Of a stretch of 64,000 nt of DNA, positions 43,135-53,155 are shown in pieces. Source of the stretch: Candidimonas sp. SYP-B2681. Its GTDB lineage: Bacteria; Pseudomonadota; Gammaproteobacteria; Burkholderiales; Burkholderiaceae_B. The position numbers and the translations under genes were made by a program. Position 1 is the stretch's first letter, and every line of letters starts with the position of its first letter. The stretch spans positions 186,001 to 250,000 of the forward strand of contig NZ_RYDV01000003.1 of the NCBI RefSeq assembly GCF_003971065.1. The letters run 5' to 3'. The notes under the pieces were generated by a model. That model was not told the DNA's origin and made no database searches. It worked only from the letters and a program-made list of their open reading frames with translations.

Positions 43135-44187
43135 TTAACGTTTTTCATACGCGGCGTTTTTTGCTTCTTTCTGGACCAAAACACGGCCCTTGATGCAACG
43201 AATCCAGGCTTGGCCGTGCTTGACCTGCATTTGTCTGTCGTGGCCCATTGCATGCAGGCCACGCAACTGCCGCATGACATCTTGCAAGCGTGCATCAGTG
43301 GGCATATGCACGCCCTGCAGCGACAGCCAATAGCGCAAGACCAGTGCCTGTCGTGCGGGAGAAAGCGCTCGCCACGCCTTCAAGGAAAAGCTGCTGGCAT
43401 CCGAAGCGGGGTCGAGTCCGGCAAAATCCTGGGCTGCAATTTCGTCCAGAACTTGTTGTGCTTCGGCACTTTGCCGGGCAAGGCGCGAAACATTACCCTG
43501 CCATCCCGGCCAGCGTTCGTTCAGTGCCGGAACCAGACGCTCTCGCACCGCTGCGCGGGTGTATTTATCATCGGCGTTGGTCGGATCCTGTACAGGCGCC
43601 CAGCCGCTGATCTCGCGAAAGCGCTCGGCCTGCTTCAAAATATCCGCTCGTTCGACATCCAGCCAAGGGCGAAGGTACGTGACGCCCTGCCGCTGCATAG
43701 AGGCAGACATGGCGGCAAGGCCCATGGGCCCTGAACCGCGCAGCAACCTTAGCAATACGGTTTCAGCCTGATCGTTACGATGATGGGCCAGGAGAATATG
43801 CTGTAGCCCGATCTGGTCGGCCATATGCTTGAGGGCGTCATAGCGTGCATCGCGTGCTGCCGACTCGATACCGGTGCCTGAGTTCACTTTCACCCGAACT
43901 ACTCGACTGTGGCAAGGCACACGCAACCACTGGGCAAGATCGTGTACATGAGCCTGCCAGCGATCGGCCGCGTCCTGCAAACCGTGGTGGATGTGGAAAA
44001 AATGCAGTTCGAGCGCGCGGCGATGAGCGAATAGTGCAGCATGCACCGCCAGCATCGCCGAATCCGCCCCACCGCTCAATCCCACGGCGACACGAGACGG
44101 CACTCGTGGCAAGGTATCGAATGCCTTGCCTATGGCCTGCAGCAGAGGAGTAGAACCAAACTCTTGCCAGAACGCGTCAGTGGGCAT
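43135..44187 (-). CDS. tilS: tRNA(Ile)-lysidine synthase
   Basis: Modifies the wobble C of tRNA-Ile(CAU) to lysidine, switching its decoding from AUG to AUA. The PP-loop VGLSGGADSAML is near residue 36, followed by FFHIHHGLQDAAD and ILLAHHRNDQAETVLLRLLRGSG. At 350 residues it is on the short side but carries the N-terminal catalytic domain and part of the C-terminal tRNA-binding region. Five bases downstream of accA; same operon. Confidence 0.94.
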   Translation of the reverse strand: MPTDAFWQEFGSTPLLQAIGKAFDTLPRVPSRVAVGLSGGADSAMLAVHAALFAHRRALELHFFHIHHGLQDAADRWQAHVHDLAQWLRVPCHSRVVRVKVNSGTGIESAARDARYDALKHMADQIGLQHILLAHHRNDQAETVLLRLLRGSGPMGLAAMSASMQRQGVTYLRPWLDVERADILKQAERFREISGWAPVQDPTNADDKYTRAAVRERLVPALNERWPGWQGNVSRLARQSAEAQQVLDEIAAQDFAGLDPASDASSFSLKAWRALSPARQALVLRYWLSLQGVHMPTDARLQDVMRQLRGLHAMGHDRQMQVKHGQAWIRCIKGRVLVQKEAKNAAYEKR

Positions 44188-44192
44188 GCTCG

Positions 44193-45158
44193 CTAACTAA
44201 TCGTTTCCTGGAAACGCCCGTAAGACATCAAACGCTGCAAGCGATGATTAATTAACTGATCGGGCGTCATGCCCGACAGTTGGCGCAGCGAGTCGGACAA
44301 GGCGCGACTCAACTGGCGTGCCATGATGACTGGGTCACGGTGTGCACCGCCCACCGGTTCATTGACAATACGATCGACCAGGCCTAGGTCTTTAAGCCGC
44401 GGGGCGGTGATGGCCAGAGCCTCGGCCGCAGTCGATGCCTTGTCGGCGCTACGCCACAAGATTGAAGCGCATCCTTCGGGGGAGATGACGGCATAAGTGG
44501 CATATTGCAGCATCATCACGACATTGCCGATCGCAATGGCCAACGCACCGCCGGAACCGCCCTCGCCAATAATGGTAGCAATGATGGGCACTTTGATTTC
44601 GGCCATGGCGTAGAGGTTATGGCCAATGGCTTCCGATTGACCCCGCTCTTCCGCCCCGATGCCGGGATACGCCCCTGGGGTATCGACAAATGTAAAGATA
44701 GGCAACTGAAATTTCTCGGCGAGGCGCATCAGGCGCAACGCCTTGCGGTACCCTTCGGGCCGTGGCATGCCGAAATTACGCATGGCACGCTCTTTGGTGT
44801 CGCGCCCTTTTTGATGGCCGATAACCATACAAGGCGTGCCATTGAAACGTGCCAAGCCGCCAATAATTGCCTGATCGTCCGCGTACATGCGATCACCATG
44901 CAGCTCATGGTAGTCGGTGAAAATTTCCCGCACGTAGTCAAGGGTATAGGGACGCTGAGGATGGCGTGCCACCAGGGCGGTCTGCCATGGCGTAAGTTTG
45001 GAATAAATACTTTTTGCCAAGGCCTGGTTCTTTTGCTGCAATCGCCCGACCTCTTCCGAAATATCTACGGCAGAATCGGTTTGTACGAATCGCAACTGCT
45101 CGATCTTGTTCTCGAGCTCCGCCAATGGCTGTTCAAATTCCAGGAAGGTATTACGCAT
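44193..45158 (-). CDS. accA: Acetyl-CoA carboxylase carboxyltransferase subunit alpha
   Basis: Forms malonyl-CoA with AccD. The 321-residue protein has the family features [40 protein letters not shown] region, [18 protein letters not shown] and [18 protein letters not shown]. Sits between the AlkA-type glycosylase and tilS on the same strand, an order common in Bordetella relatives. Confidence 0.97.
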   Translation of the reverse strand: MRNTFLEFEQPLAELENKIEQLRFVQTDSAVDISEEVGRLQQKNQALAKSIYSKLTPWQTALVARHPQRPYTLDYVREIFTDYHELHGDRMYADDQAIIGGLARFNGTPCMVIGHQKGRDTKERAMRNFGMPRPEGYRKALRLMRLAEKFQLPIFTFVDTPGAYPGIGAEERGQSEAIGHNLYAMAEIKVPIIATIIGEGGSGGALAIAIGNVVMMLQYATYAVISPEGCASILWRSADKASTAAEALAITAPRLKDLGLVDRIVNEPVGGAHRDPVIMARQLSRALSDSLRQLSGMTPDQLINHRLQRLMSYGRFQETIS

Positions 45159-45194
45159 AAGGGCTTGGTATCCAGATTAGAGCATTCGCTTTGT

Positions 45195-45842
45195 TTAGTA
45201 CTGAACAGCGGCCGGATCAAGGCTGCGCCACAGGTACCAGGTGGCGACCGTGCGCCACGGCGCCCAGGCCTGAGCCACTTCCCTGGCCTCGAAACGCGAA
45301 ACAGGCTCACCGCTGAAGTAGTGTAACGAAATTGCCTTGAGCAGGCTCGAATCATCCAGAGGAAGGATGTCGGGCCGCTGCAGGTTAAAAATGAGAAACA
45401 TCTCGGCTGTCCATCGTCCGATTCCTCGAATCACGCACAGATCGGCGATGACTTCTTCATCGCTCATCGCGCTCCATAAAGCCGGCTGCACTTTTTTCTC
45501 GGAGAAATGAATGGCCAGGTCGAGAATGTATTCGGACTTGCGCTTGGACAGCCCGGCCAGACCGCTATCGGTCTCGGCCAGCGTGATCACAGCCCGCGGA
45601 GTGGGCGGGCGGCCGCAGGCGTCAGTGAAGCGCTGCCACATGGCATCCGCGGCCTTGACGGAAAGTTGGTGCCCGATAATGGCGCGGGCCAGCGTCACGA
45701 AGGGCGTTGCCGACGGCGCCAGCCATTCGGACTTATGGCGCGGAATCAGTTTCTTTAGAATGCGGTCGCGCCCCATAAGCTGGGACGAAGCTTCATCCCA
45801 GAATTCGGGCTTGGAGCGCAATATGGTCACGTCTTCTGGCAT
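45195..45842 (-). CDS. DNA-3-methyladenine glycosylase II-like (HhH-GPD)
   Basis: A 215-residue base-excision repair glycosylase: helix-hairpin-helix and catalytic Asp region IADLCVIRGIGRWTAEMFLIF followed by RPDILPLDDSSLLKA (catalytic Asp). It is AlkA-type without the N-terminal TBP-like domain. The ATG at 45842 has AAGGGGA upstream; a GTG at 45860 also in frame overlaps the cysS stop. It follows cysS closely. Confidence 0.9.
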   Translation of the reverse strand: MPEDVTILRSKPEFWDEASSQLMGRDRILKKLIPRHKSEWLAPSATPFVTLARAIIGHQLSVKAADAMWQRFTDACGRPPTPRAVITLAETDSGLAGLSKRKSEYILDLAIHFSEKKVQPALWSAMSDEEVIADLCVIRGIGRWTAEMFLIFNLQRPDILPLDDSSLLKAISLHYFSGEPVSRFEAREVAQAWAPWRTVATWYLWRSLDPAAVQY

Positions 45843-45852
45843 TGGGATCCCC

Positions 45853-47301
45853 TTAAGCACGACGCCACTGCGTCAAGCCGCCGGCCTTGTCTTCCAGCTC
45901 GACACCACTGCTCTGCAATTGCGCGCGCAAACGATCGGCTTCAGCAAAGTTTCGATCTTTCTTTGCTGTGGCGCGCGCGGTGATCAGGGTTTCAATCTGC
46001 TCGTTGGTCAGTTCAGCCAGCGCATTGCCGCCGGACTGATATCGACTGGGAGATTGCAAGTATTGTGCCGGATCAGTCTGCAAAAGACCCAGCAAACCGC
46101 CTAGTGCCCGGAGCAGGCCCGAAGCCTCCGACGAATGGATACGGTTGGCCTCCGATGACAATTCGAACAAGGCGGCTACGGCGCCCGAGGTATTAAAGTC
46201 GTCGTCCATAGCGGCACGAAACGCTTGGGCGCTGGCATGAGACCAATCGATTTCGAGCGGTTCAGCCGGCACGTTGTGCAGTGTCTGATACAAACGATCT
46301 AGAGCGTTTTGTGCATCCAGCAGGTTATCGGGTGCGTAGTTTTGCTGACTGCGGTAATGATTGCGAACAATAAAAAAGCGCAGCATTTCGGCTTCGCGGC
46401 AATTTGGCTGATAAGCGGCTTGCTCGTCGGACAAGGCAGAATCCGCGGCCACGGTCGCGCGAATGGTGCGGAAATTATTTAATGACTTGGACATTTTGTC
46501 GGCGTCGACCATCAGCGGACCGCAATGCATCCAGATTGATGCAAGGGCCCCACCGAATGCACCCTCGGTCTGGGCGATCTCGTTTTCGTGATGAGGAAAT
46601 TTCAGGTCTGGGCCGCCACCATGAATATCAAGGGGCAGGCCCAGCAGGGCTTTGCTCATGGCCGAACATTCGATATGCCAGCCTGGCCTTCCGGTGCCGT
46701 ACGCCGATTCCCATTTTGACTCGGGCGGTTCGTCGGCTTTGGCCGATTTCCACAACACGAAATCAAGCGGGTCGCGCTTGCCCGAACTTACCGCTACCCG
46801 CTCGCCTGCGCGCAAGTCGTCGAGCGACTTGCCCGAAAGCTTGCCGTAACCGGGAAAACCTCGTACCGAATAATTGACATCACCGTCCTCTGACTGATAC
46901 GCCAGGCCGTTATCTTCAAGGCGCTTGATGATGTTGAGCATTTCGCCCACATGATCGGTTGCGCGCGGTTCGAAATCGGGTGAGGCCACGCCTAGGGCAC
47001 GCTCGTCGGCATGCATGGCGTCGATATAGAAAGAGGTCACTTCGCTTAGACGACGATTGGTCTCCACGGCGCGCCGGATGATCTTGTCGTCGATATCGGT
47101 GATATTGCGCACATACTTTACCTTGTAGCCGCTTGCTCTAAGCCACCGCTGCACCACATCAAAGCTGACCAACATGCGGGCATGTCCAAGATGACAAAAA
47201 TCGTAAACCGTCATACCGCATACGTACATACGTACCTGTCCAGGCTCTACGGTTTTCAGCGGCTCTTTGGCACGGGAAAGGGTGTTATAAATGTGCAGCA
47301 T
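45853..47301 (-). CDS. cysS: Cysteinyl-tRNA synthetase
   Basis: Class I synthetase charging tRNA-Cys. The 482-residue protein has the zinc-ligand/HIGH region [16 protein letters not shown], the zinc-site [21 protein letters not shown] region and KMSKS in [12 protein letters not shown]. Normal length. Divergent from the TPR gene, with 214 bases between. Confidence 0.97.
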   Translation of the reverse strand: MLHIYNTLSRAKEPLKTVEPGQVRMYVCGMTVYDFCHLGHARMLVSFDVVQRWLRASGYKVKYVRNITDIDDKIIRRAVETNRRLSEVTSFYIDAMHADERALGVASPDFEPRATDHVGEMLNIIKRLEDNGLAYQSEDGDVNYSVRGFPGYGKLSGKSLDDLRAGERVAVSSGKRDPLDFVLWKSAKADEPPESKWESAYGTGRPGWHIECSAMSKALLGLPLDIHGGGPDLKFPHHENEIAQTEGAFGGALASIWMHCGPLMVDADKMSKSLNNFRTIRATVAADSALSDEQAAYQPNCREAEMLRFFIVRNHYRSQQNYAPDNLLDAQNALDRLYQTLHNVPAEPLEIDWSHASAQAFRAAMDDDFNTSGAVAALFELSSEANRIHSSEASGLLRALGGLLGLLQTDPAQYLQSPSRYQSGGNALAELTNEQIETLITARATAKKDRNFAEADRLRAQLQSSGVELEDKAGGLTQWRRA

Positions 47302-47515
47302 GTGCGGTAAATATCTATAAGTAAGTACGATTGCGGGCCCGATCCAGATAGATTGGGTTGCTGTAAACTGGGTGCAAGCCGCAAAGCATGGCTAAAATGG
47401 CGGTCGATAAGTATAGCAAGCGAACCAACCGCTGCTATTTTAGTGCGACCCGCTTTTCGATTTCGCGTTAAACGATGTACCACCAATCCAACCTTCACAT
47501 ATAGGTGTGTAGCCT

Positions 47516-48286
47516 GTGTTTCGAATCTCTTGTCCTGTATTAGCGATTGCCCTTATCGGGGGCGGGCTGTCGGTACAAACCGCCGGTGCCCAAGTACCCG
47601 TGCCCGGCCTCGAGCCACACGTTGATCTTACCGCCACGCTCGACACGGGTCCAGGCGACACCGCGTTCAGCAAGGATTCCAAGGCAGTTCGGGTATACAT
47701 CGGGACACCCCCCGCCCCCCACACGGGCAAGCTGTTTAACGACCCGCCACCCGCTGAAGGCGGCTGGAAAGGGCTCGCCAAACTGCTTGAAGCCCTTACC
47801 CCCAGTGTCGATACCGAGATTCCGCTGACGGCTTCGCAAATAACCAGCAGAATTTCCTCCATGCTCGACAGGGGTCAAAATCAGGAAGCCTTTGATGTCA
47901 TTCAAAAACGTATGGCACAAAACCAAGCTCGAGGCGGCATGGGCACCGACGTGCAATTATTGTTTTTGCACGCCCGCGCCTTGGCCGTCCTGGGCCGCCA
48001 GGACGAAGCCATAGAAAGCTACCGTCAAATGACGACGCTGTATCCCGAGCTGCCCGAGCCCTGGAACAACCTCGCGGCTGAATATGTTAAACAGGGTAAG
48101 CTCGAAATGGCTCAAGACGCCCTTGCCATGGCCCTTGCGGCAAATCCCGATTATGGTACGGCGCGCGCCAATATGGGCGAGGTTCAGCTATTGCTTGCTC
48201 GTCAGTCCTTCCAGGGCGCTGCGCAGCTTGGCGTTGGCGGGGCTCAGGGCAAAGCCGAAGCCACCACGAATCTCTTGAAAAAATAA
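47516..48286 (+). CDS. Exported TPR-repeat protein
   Basis: A 256-residue protein with a signal peptide ([21 protein letters not shown]) starting at a GTG at 47516. The C-terminal half has TPR-like helices ([41 protein letters not shown]). The first 100 residues are proline-rich without a motif. Between cysS and a cyclophilin and lpxH, a conserved order in Bordetella relatives; role in the envelope is unknown. The GTG start is uncertain but no ATG gives the signal peptide. Confidence 0.78.
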   Translation: MFRISCPVLAIALIGGGLSVQTAGAQVPVPGLEPHVDLTATLDTGPGDTAFSKDSKAVRVYIGTPPAPHTGKLFNDPPPAEGGWKGLAKLLEALTPSVDTEIPLTASQITSRISSMLDRGQNQEAFDVIQKRMAQNQARGGMGTDVQLLFLHARALAVLGRQDEAIESYRQMTTLYPELPEPWNNLAAEYVKQGKLEMAQDALAMALAANPDYGTARANMGEVQLLLARQSFQGAAQLGVGGAQGKAEATTNLLKK

Positions 48287-48312
48287 TCCTCTGGAAACTG
48301 ACATTCATCGTT

Positions 48313-48960
48313 ATGCCATCATTCATTTCTATCCTCGGCACATTTAGCCCTGCACTTCGTGCTGTCAGCCTTGCTTGCGCAACATCGCTCGCTTTAAGCC
48401 TGGGCAGTGCTGTGCAAGCCGCCACTTCAACCCCTACTCAAGGTAACCCTATGAGCACCACTCCAAACGTTAAACTTCAAACCAATCATGGCGACATGCT
48501 CATCGAGCTTGATGCTGAGAAAGCTCCAAAAACCGTTGAAAACTTTTTGACCTACGTGAAAGAAGGCTTTTACGATGGTACGGTTTTCCACCGCGTTATC
48601 AATAGCTTCATGGTCCAGGGCGGCGGTTTCGACGCCGACATGAAACAAAAGCAAACCCATGCACCCGTCGAGAACGAAGCCAACAACGGCTTGAAGAATA
48701 ACCGTTACACCTTGGCAATGGCTCGCACGTCCGATCCGCACTCGGCAACGGCTCAGTTCTTTATTAACGTTGCCGACAACGACTTCCTGAACTTCACGTC
48801 GCCGACTCCAAACGGCTGGGGCTACACCGTGTTCGCCAAAGTCATCGAAGGCACTGAAGTCGTCGACAAGATCAGAATGGTAAAAACGGGCAATAAAGGC
48901 TTCCATCAAGACGTTCCCGTCGAGGATGTCATTATCGAGAAAGCCACAATCGTTGAATAA
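48313..48960 (+). CDS. ppiB: Peptidyl-prolyl cis-trans isomerase, PpiB-like cyclophilin with added signal peptide
   Basis: Cyclophilin speeding up proline isomerisation. Residues about 47-215 match the cytoplasmic PpiB type closely ([58 protein letters not shown]). The first 40 residues ([16 protein letters not shown] ... [11 protein letters not shown]) form a Sec signal with an AxA cleavage site. A second start at the ATG at 48451 with AAGGT upstream would give a purely cytoplasmic form. So one gene may supply both compartments; relatives usually have two separate genes here. Confidence 0.85.
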   Translation: MPSFISILGTFSPALRAVSLACATSLALSLGSAVQAATSTPTQGNPMSTTPNVKLQTNHGDMLIELDAEKAPKTVENFLTYVKEGFYDGTVFHRVINSFMVQGGGFDADMKQKQTHAPVENEANNGLKNNRYTLAMARTSDPHSATAQFFINVADNDFLNFTSPTPNGWGYTVFAKVIEGTEVVDKIRMVKTGNKGFHQDVPVEDVIIEKATIVE

Positions 48961-49723
48961 GATTCCGCTGGCGGGAACGGTCTGGATTGCCTCAGATATA
49001 CATCTGGGGCCCAATACGCCAGCCACCGCTGAAGCATTCGATGTATTTCTGGACAAGGCATGCGCTCAGGCGGATGCCTTGATTTTATGCGGCGACATCT
49101 TTGATGCCTGGATCGGCGACGACTTCGCCCTTTCGGCGCCGCCCGAATGGCTAGCGCAGACACTGAACAGGCTTAAACGGGTGTCCACACGAATGCCCTT
49201 GTGGTTGGGGCGCGGCAACCGAGACTTTCTTATCGGCACAGCCTTGGCGGACCACGTAGGTGGCCGACTGTTGCCCGATTCAGTATGCCTTGATACGGAC
49301 TGCGGCCGGATGTTGTTGTCGCACGGCGATGAATACTGCACTTTCGACAAAAAGTACCAGCGCTTCAGGCGTATTGTGCGTAACCCCGTCGTGCAGCGGC
49401 TGTTTCTTGGCCTAAGCCTTACGCTGCGCCGCAATATTGCCGATTGGGCAAGAAACCGCAGTATGAATGCCAATCGGTATAAATCCGTCAATATCATGGA
49501 TGTGAACCCGGTGGCCATTGCCCAGGCGTTCACCGATAACGACGTCAATACGTTGATACACGGTCACACGCACCGTCCCGCGATCCATCATTTGGCTATA
49601 GCGGGGCGCCCACGCAAACGTATCGTGCTGCCCGATTGGGATTATGACCATGCAGCAGTCCCCCGCGGCGGTTGGCTATCGATAGATCGCCATGGTCCTG
49701 TCCTGCACCAGGCGACTTGGTAG
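48926..49723 (+). CDS. lpxH: UDP-2,3-diacylglucosamine diphosphatase
   Basis: Lipid A synthesis: hydrolyses UDP-2,3-diacylglucosamine to lipid X. The calcineurin-like metal motifs are ordered: [40 protein letters not shown] and HGHTHRP. About 256-265 residues. The ATG at 48926 overlaps the cyclophilin gene by 35 bases and has poor RBS spacing; a TTG at 48953 (LNKIPLAG) is a likely alternative start. Confidence 0.92.
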   Translation: MSLSRKPQSLNKIPLAGTVWIASDIHLGPNTPATAEAFDVFLDKACAQADALILCGDIFDAWIGDDFALSAPPEWLAQTLNRLKRVSTRMPLWLGRGNRDFLIGTALADHVGGRLLPDSVCLDTDCGRMLLSHGDEYCTFDKKYQRFRRIVRNPVVQRLFLGLSLTLRRNIADWARNRSMNANRYKSVNIMDVNPVAIAQAFTDNDVNTLIHGHTHRPAIHHLAIAGRPRKRIVLPDWDYDHAAVPRGGWLSIDRHGPVLHQATW

Positions 49724-51445
49724 TCACGCTTCGAAATCCAGCCGTAACTGTGCAATGGCGTCGCGTTGCCGAACATGAACCCGCTTGGCAAGCCGACTTA
49801 ACATGTAGGCCGTCAAGTGTGCCGTCGCTTCAGGATCATCCATCAACGCCTCGGCAGACGGTGCGGCAGAGCGCGCCACGGGCAACGCCGTTCCCGAGTA
49901 GGTGAAGGTCACACGCAGCGCATATTCGTCGAATCGGGTCTTGACATCCAGCCAGTGCTGATCCGGCGAGATGCTGCGACCATGAGCCAGAAGATCGAAG
50001 GCCTGCCATACCGCTTGCTCGGCACGCTGAACCGCGTCCCGCCGGGCTCCCCATAAGCGGCCCTGATTTTCCATGAAAAGACTCAGGTCGTCCGCCGTGG
50101 TCGCATCGATCAAGAACCGTTGCCTCGTGCGGCGCGACGCCCCCAGACGAAACAGCACGGTCAATAGCAGCGCCGCAAGCGTGCCGTTGGTGACGCCTGC
50201 AAGGCTCATGAAGCCGGCTAACGGAGCATATTCCAGCCCTGCGACAATATAGTGATGTGACACCCCTACGATAAGCCCAACCCCGAGGGCCAGCGAGCGT
50301 CGATCGTCCAGCATGCGTGAAGCCACCAGCTTTAGTCCAGCCATCAACAGAAATGCGGACAGAAACAGCAACAAGGCGGCAATGACGGGTGCAGGAACCG
50401 CCAGCCATAAGATGATCAGTTTCGAACACAGGGCAGTGACGAGCAGGAAGGCTGCAACCCAATAGCCAAGATAGCGGCTCGCGCAGCCCGAAGTAGCCGC
50501 CAGCCCTACCGCACCACCACTGGCCGATTGCGGCATCGCATTGATGAACGAGGCCAGCACATGGGTCAGGCCTTCGGCTCGTAAGCCGCGCCCATAAGCA
50601 TGCAGGTCCGGCTTGTGCCAATCGGCGTCGGCAGTTCTCTGGGCCACCGTTTGAGTACCGATCGACATTAACGACAGGGCCAAGCCCATCATGACATATG
50701 GCCAGACCATGCTGACGTCAAAGGCCCAGCCAAAAGCGGGAAAGTCGGGCAGACGCACCCATGGGGTGGCAGCAATAAAACTTAAACTATCGAGTGGCAG
50801 CATGCCTAGCGCTGCAGCGAGCGCACTACCGGCAAGCAATCCCAGTAAGCTTGCGAATAAACGTACTCGGGATTTCAGCCAAATATTGCAGAAAACCATT
50901 ACAAAAAGGGTAAAAGCCGCCACCATCAGTTCCAGGTTCGTAGCGCCCACTCCACCCTTAAGCTCAAATAGCAGCTTGAGCCCGACCTGACCCGTAGCGA
51001 CCCCTGTGAGCATTACGGCCAAGCCGGCAATTTCCACTGTAAAGATGCTGCGTAAACGCACGATGCAAGTACTAAGCGCCAACTGAGTAAGGCCCGTGAT
51101 GCAGACCATACCGTAGGCAACAGGCATGCCGCCAGAGCTGCTGCTAGCCAGGAACATGACGGCAAAGACGGTTGGGGTGGCCTGCAGAGGATAATAATAT
51201 CCCGAACCAATGCCCCACCGGTTCATGGTCTGCAGCAAAATCGACAGGGCGCTGGCAATCAGCGAGGCGCTCGCGATGTCCAGATAGCTGCCAGTGCCCA
51301 GATGCGAAGAGCTGTCTTGCACGAACAAATTCGGCACGACCAGCAGCGCGCACAAAAAAGCGATCTGTTGCAACACGAGCCCCAGCGCAGTAGGAACCGG
51401 TAGCTTGTCGTTAAGCCAGAAGGCGATGGACTCCGGTTTACGCAT
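49724..51445 (-). CDS. NCS2-family nucleobase permease with extra C-terminal domain
   Basis: A 573-residue protein. Residues about 1-435 form the NCS2 (xanthine/uracil) transporter with many hydrophobic segments; the central NAMPQSASGGAVGLAATSG region corresponds to the substrate helix. Residues about 440-573 are hydrophilic (SLFMENQGRLWGARRDAV ... RFDEYALRVTFTYSG ... AKRVHVRQRDAIAQLRLDF) and look like a degenerate GHKL/anti-sigma-type ATPase fold; this is a resemblance only. Substrate probably a purine or pyrimidine. Converges with lpxH: stops touch. Confidence 0.84.
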   Translation of the reverse strand: MRKPESIAFWLNDKLPVPTALGLVLQQIAFLCALLVVPNLFVQDSSSHLGTGSYLDIASASLIASALSILLQTMNRWGIGSGYYYPLQATPTVFAVMFLASSSSGGMPVAYGMVCITGLTQLALSTCIVRLRSIFTVEIAGLAVMLTGVATGQVGLKLLFELKGGVGATNLELMVAAFTLFVMVFCNIWLKSRVRLFASLLGLLAGSALAAALGMLPLDSLSFIAATPWVRLPDFPAFGWAFDVSMVWPYVMMGLALSLMSIGTQTVAQRTADADWHKPDLHAYGRGLRAEGLTHVLASFINAMPQSASGGAVGLAATSGCASRYLGYWVAAFLLVTALCSKLIILWLAVPAPVIAALLLFLSAFLLMAGLKLVASRMLDDRRSLALGVGLIVGVSHHYIVAGLEYAPLAGFMSLAGVTNGTLAALLLTVLFRLGASRRTRQRFLIDATTADDLSLFMENQGRLWGARRDAVQRAEQAVWQAFDLLAHGRSISPDQHWLDVKTRFDEYALRVTFTYSGTALPVARSAAPSAEALMDDPEATAHLTAYMLSRLAKRVHVRQRDAIAQLRLDFEA

Positions 51446-51507
51446 CGCTGTCCGCTATAAGCAGGCCCAAGAAAAGGTATGAACGGACAAATGGCATGAC
51501 GGCGGGA

Positions 51508-52197
51508 TCAAATCGCCGGCATCAGATGAAGATCGCCATGATCAGACTTCCACAAATCCCCGGTTTCGATGTCGAACCACCAGCCATGCAAGGCTAGATT
51601 TCCGGCGTCGACACGTTCTTTTACCCACGGATAGGTGAGCAGGTTATGCAGAGAGCCGGTGACGGCAGCGCGCTCTACCAGACCGGGGTTCTGCTTCAGG
51701 AGCTCTAGCGATACCTTTTTTCTGATTCCGGATTCGTCCGCGTCCAGATAGAGTTCGGTCGCGTTTATGGCCATGGAAACCCAGTCGCCCACAAACTCGC
51801 GGTCGATCGGATGGCCATCGGCTGCCGCAAGTACCGCCTTGATGCCGCCGCAGCTGGCATGCCCCAATACAATAATGTGATCGACGGCAAGATCGCGGAC
51901 TGCATATTCGATGGCGGCCCCGGTGCCGTGCAGCCCGGCCCCTTGCTGATACGGGGGAACCAGGTTGGCCACGTTGCGCACCGTGAAGAGTTCGCCCGGA
52001 TGTGCCTGCAGCAGGACACCCGTGTCGACGCGCGAATCGCTGCATGCAATGATAAGCGTTGCGGGAGACTGGCCCTCCGTGGCCAGCTTATGCATCATTT
52101 CAGGATCGCGCTGATAAAACTCGCTTCGAAACCGTCGCACGGCGGTCTCGAAATGTGAAATATCCCGAAGGCCTGGTTGGCAGCAATCTGCAGTCAT
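51508..52197 (-). CDS. Beta-class carbonic anhydrase
   Basis: Interconverts CO2 and bicarbonate. The 229-residue protein has the zinc site Cys-Asp-Arg in IACSDSRVD and the His/Cys pair in VLGHASCGGIKAVLA, plus the usual FTVRNVANLVPPY. Cytoplasmic. Between the NCS2 gene and uppP, both on the same strand but spaced as single genes. Confidence 0.94.
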   Translation of the reverse strand: MTADCCQPGLRDISHFETAVRRFRSEFYQRDPEMMHKLATEGQSPATLIIACSDSRVDTGVLLQAHPGELFTVRNVANLVPPYQQGAGLHGTGAAIEYAVRDLAVDHIIVLGHASCGGIKAVLAAADGHPIDREFVGDWVSMAINATELYLDADESGIRKKVSLELLKQNPGLVERAAVTGSLHNLLTYPWVKERVDAGNLALHGWWFDIETGDLWKSDHGDLHLMPAI

Positions 52198-52261
52198 ACG
52201 CTATCACTTCAAAAAGTGGGTTGAAATATAGCGTGCAATTATAGCGGGATGTTTCCAATTT

Positions 52262-53155
52262 TTACCGTAAAAATAGCCAGATCATTACCACGATACCAAG
52301 AGCAATGCGGTACCAGGCAAAAGGCCGGTACGTGCGCTTCGATACAAAGCGCAACACTGCTTTTACTACGATAAGGGCGCTGATAAAGGCGGACACGAAA
52401 CCCACCACAATAGCGGTAGCCTGGGCGTCGGATAACGCACTGCTATTTCGATAAAGATCGTATACCGTGGCCGCAAGCATGGTCGGCATCGCAAGGAAGA
52501 ATGAAAATTCCGTCGCTGTTCTTCGTTGTATTCCGGCCATCATCCCACTGATGATGGTCGCTCCGGAACGCGATGTACCGGGAACCATCGCCAGGCACTG
52601 CGCAAACCCGACGATTAACGACTGCTTCCAGGTAATCTGTTCAAGCGTATAGGAGGTGGCATATTGCGATGCCATGGAGTCATAACCCGGATTGGTGACC
52701 GTTCCCTCGCCTGACGGCGTGGAAACGCTGCCGGCCTTGGAATACTGCGGTTTGCGTTCGACCCACAGCATAATCAGGCCCCCGACGATCAAGGTGAACA
52801 CGAATACGCCAGGATTATGAAACAGCATCTTGATGTATTTGATCATCAAGGCGCCGATAACGGCTGCGGGCAAAAACGCAATAAGCAAATTGCGCGCAAA
52901 TAAAACTTCGCTTCGTTCGCCGGTAAGGACTCCACGTATCAGTTGCAGCAGGCGTTGGCGAAATATCCACATAACGGCCATGATCGAGCCGAACTGAATC
53001 ACGACTTCAAATACCTTGTCGCTTCCAGATGAGAAATTGATCCAGTCCCCGATGAGTAATAAGTGGGCCGTACTTGATACAGGGATAAATTCTGTAAACC
53101 CTTCCATCATTCCCAGAAACCAGGCCTTTAGCAAAAACCAGCTACTTTCAGTCAT
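52262..53155 (-). CDS. uppP: Undecaprenyl-diphosphatase (UppP/BacA)
   Basis: Recycles the lipid carrier for cell-wall synthesis; overproduction gives bacitracin resistance. The 297-residue membrane protein has the catalytic [16 protein letters not shown] and [11 protein letters not shown] motifs. Overlaps the upstream TerC/CBS gene by eight bases. Confidence 0.96.
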   Translation of the reverse strand: MTESSWFLLKAWFLGMMEGFTEFIPVSSTAHLLLIGDWINFSSGSDKVFEVVIQFGSIMAVMWIFRQRLLQLIRGVLTGERSEVLFARNLLIAFLPAAVIGALMIKYIKMLFHNPGVFVFTLIVGGLIMLWVERKPQYSKAGSVSTPSGEGTVTNPGYDSMASQYATSYTLEQITWKQSLIVGFAQCLAMVPGTSRSGATIISGMMAGIQRRTATEFSFFLAMPTMLAATVYDLYRNSSALSDAQATAIVVGFVSAFISALIVVKAVLRFVSKRTYRPFAWYRIALGIVVMIWLFLR

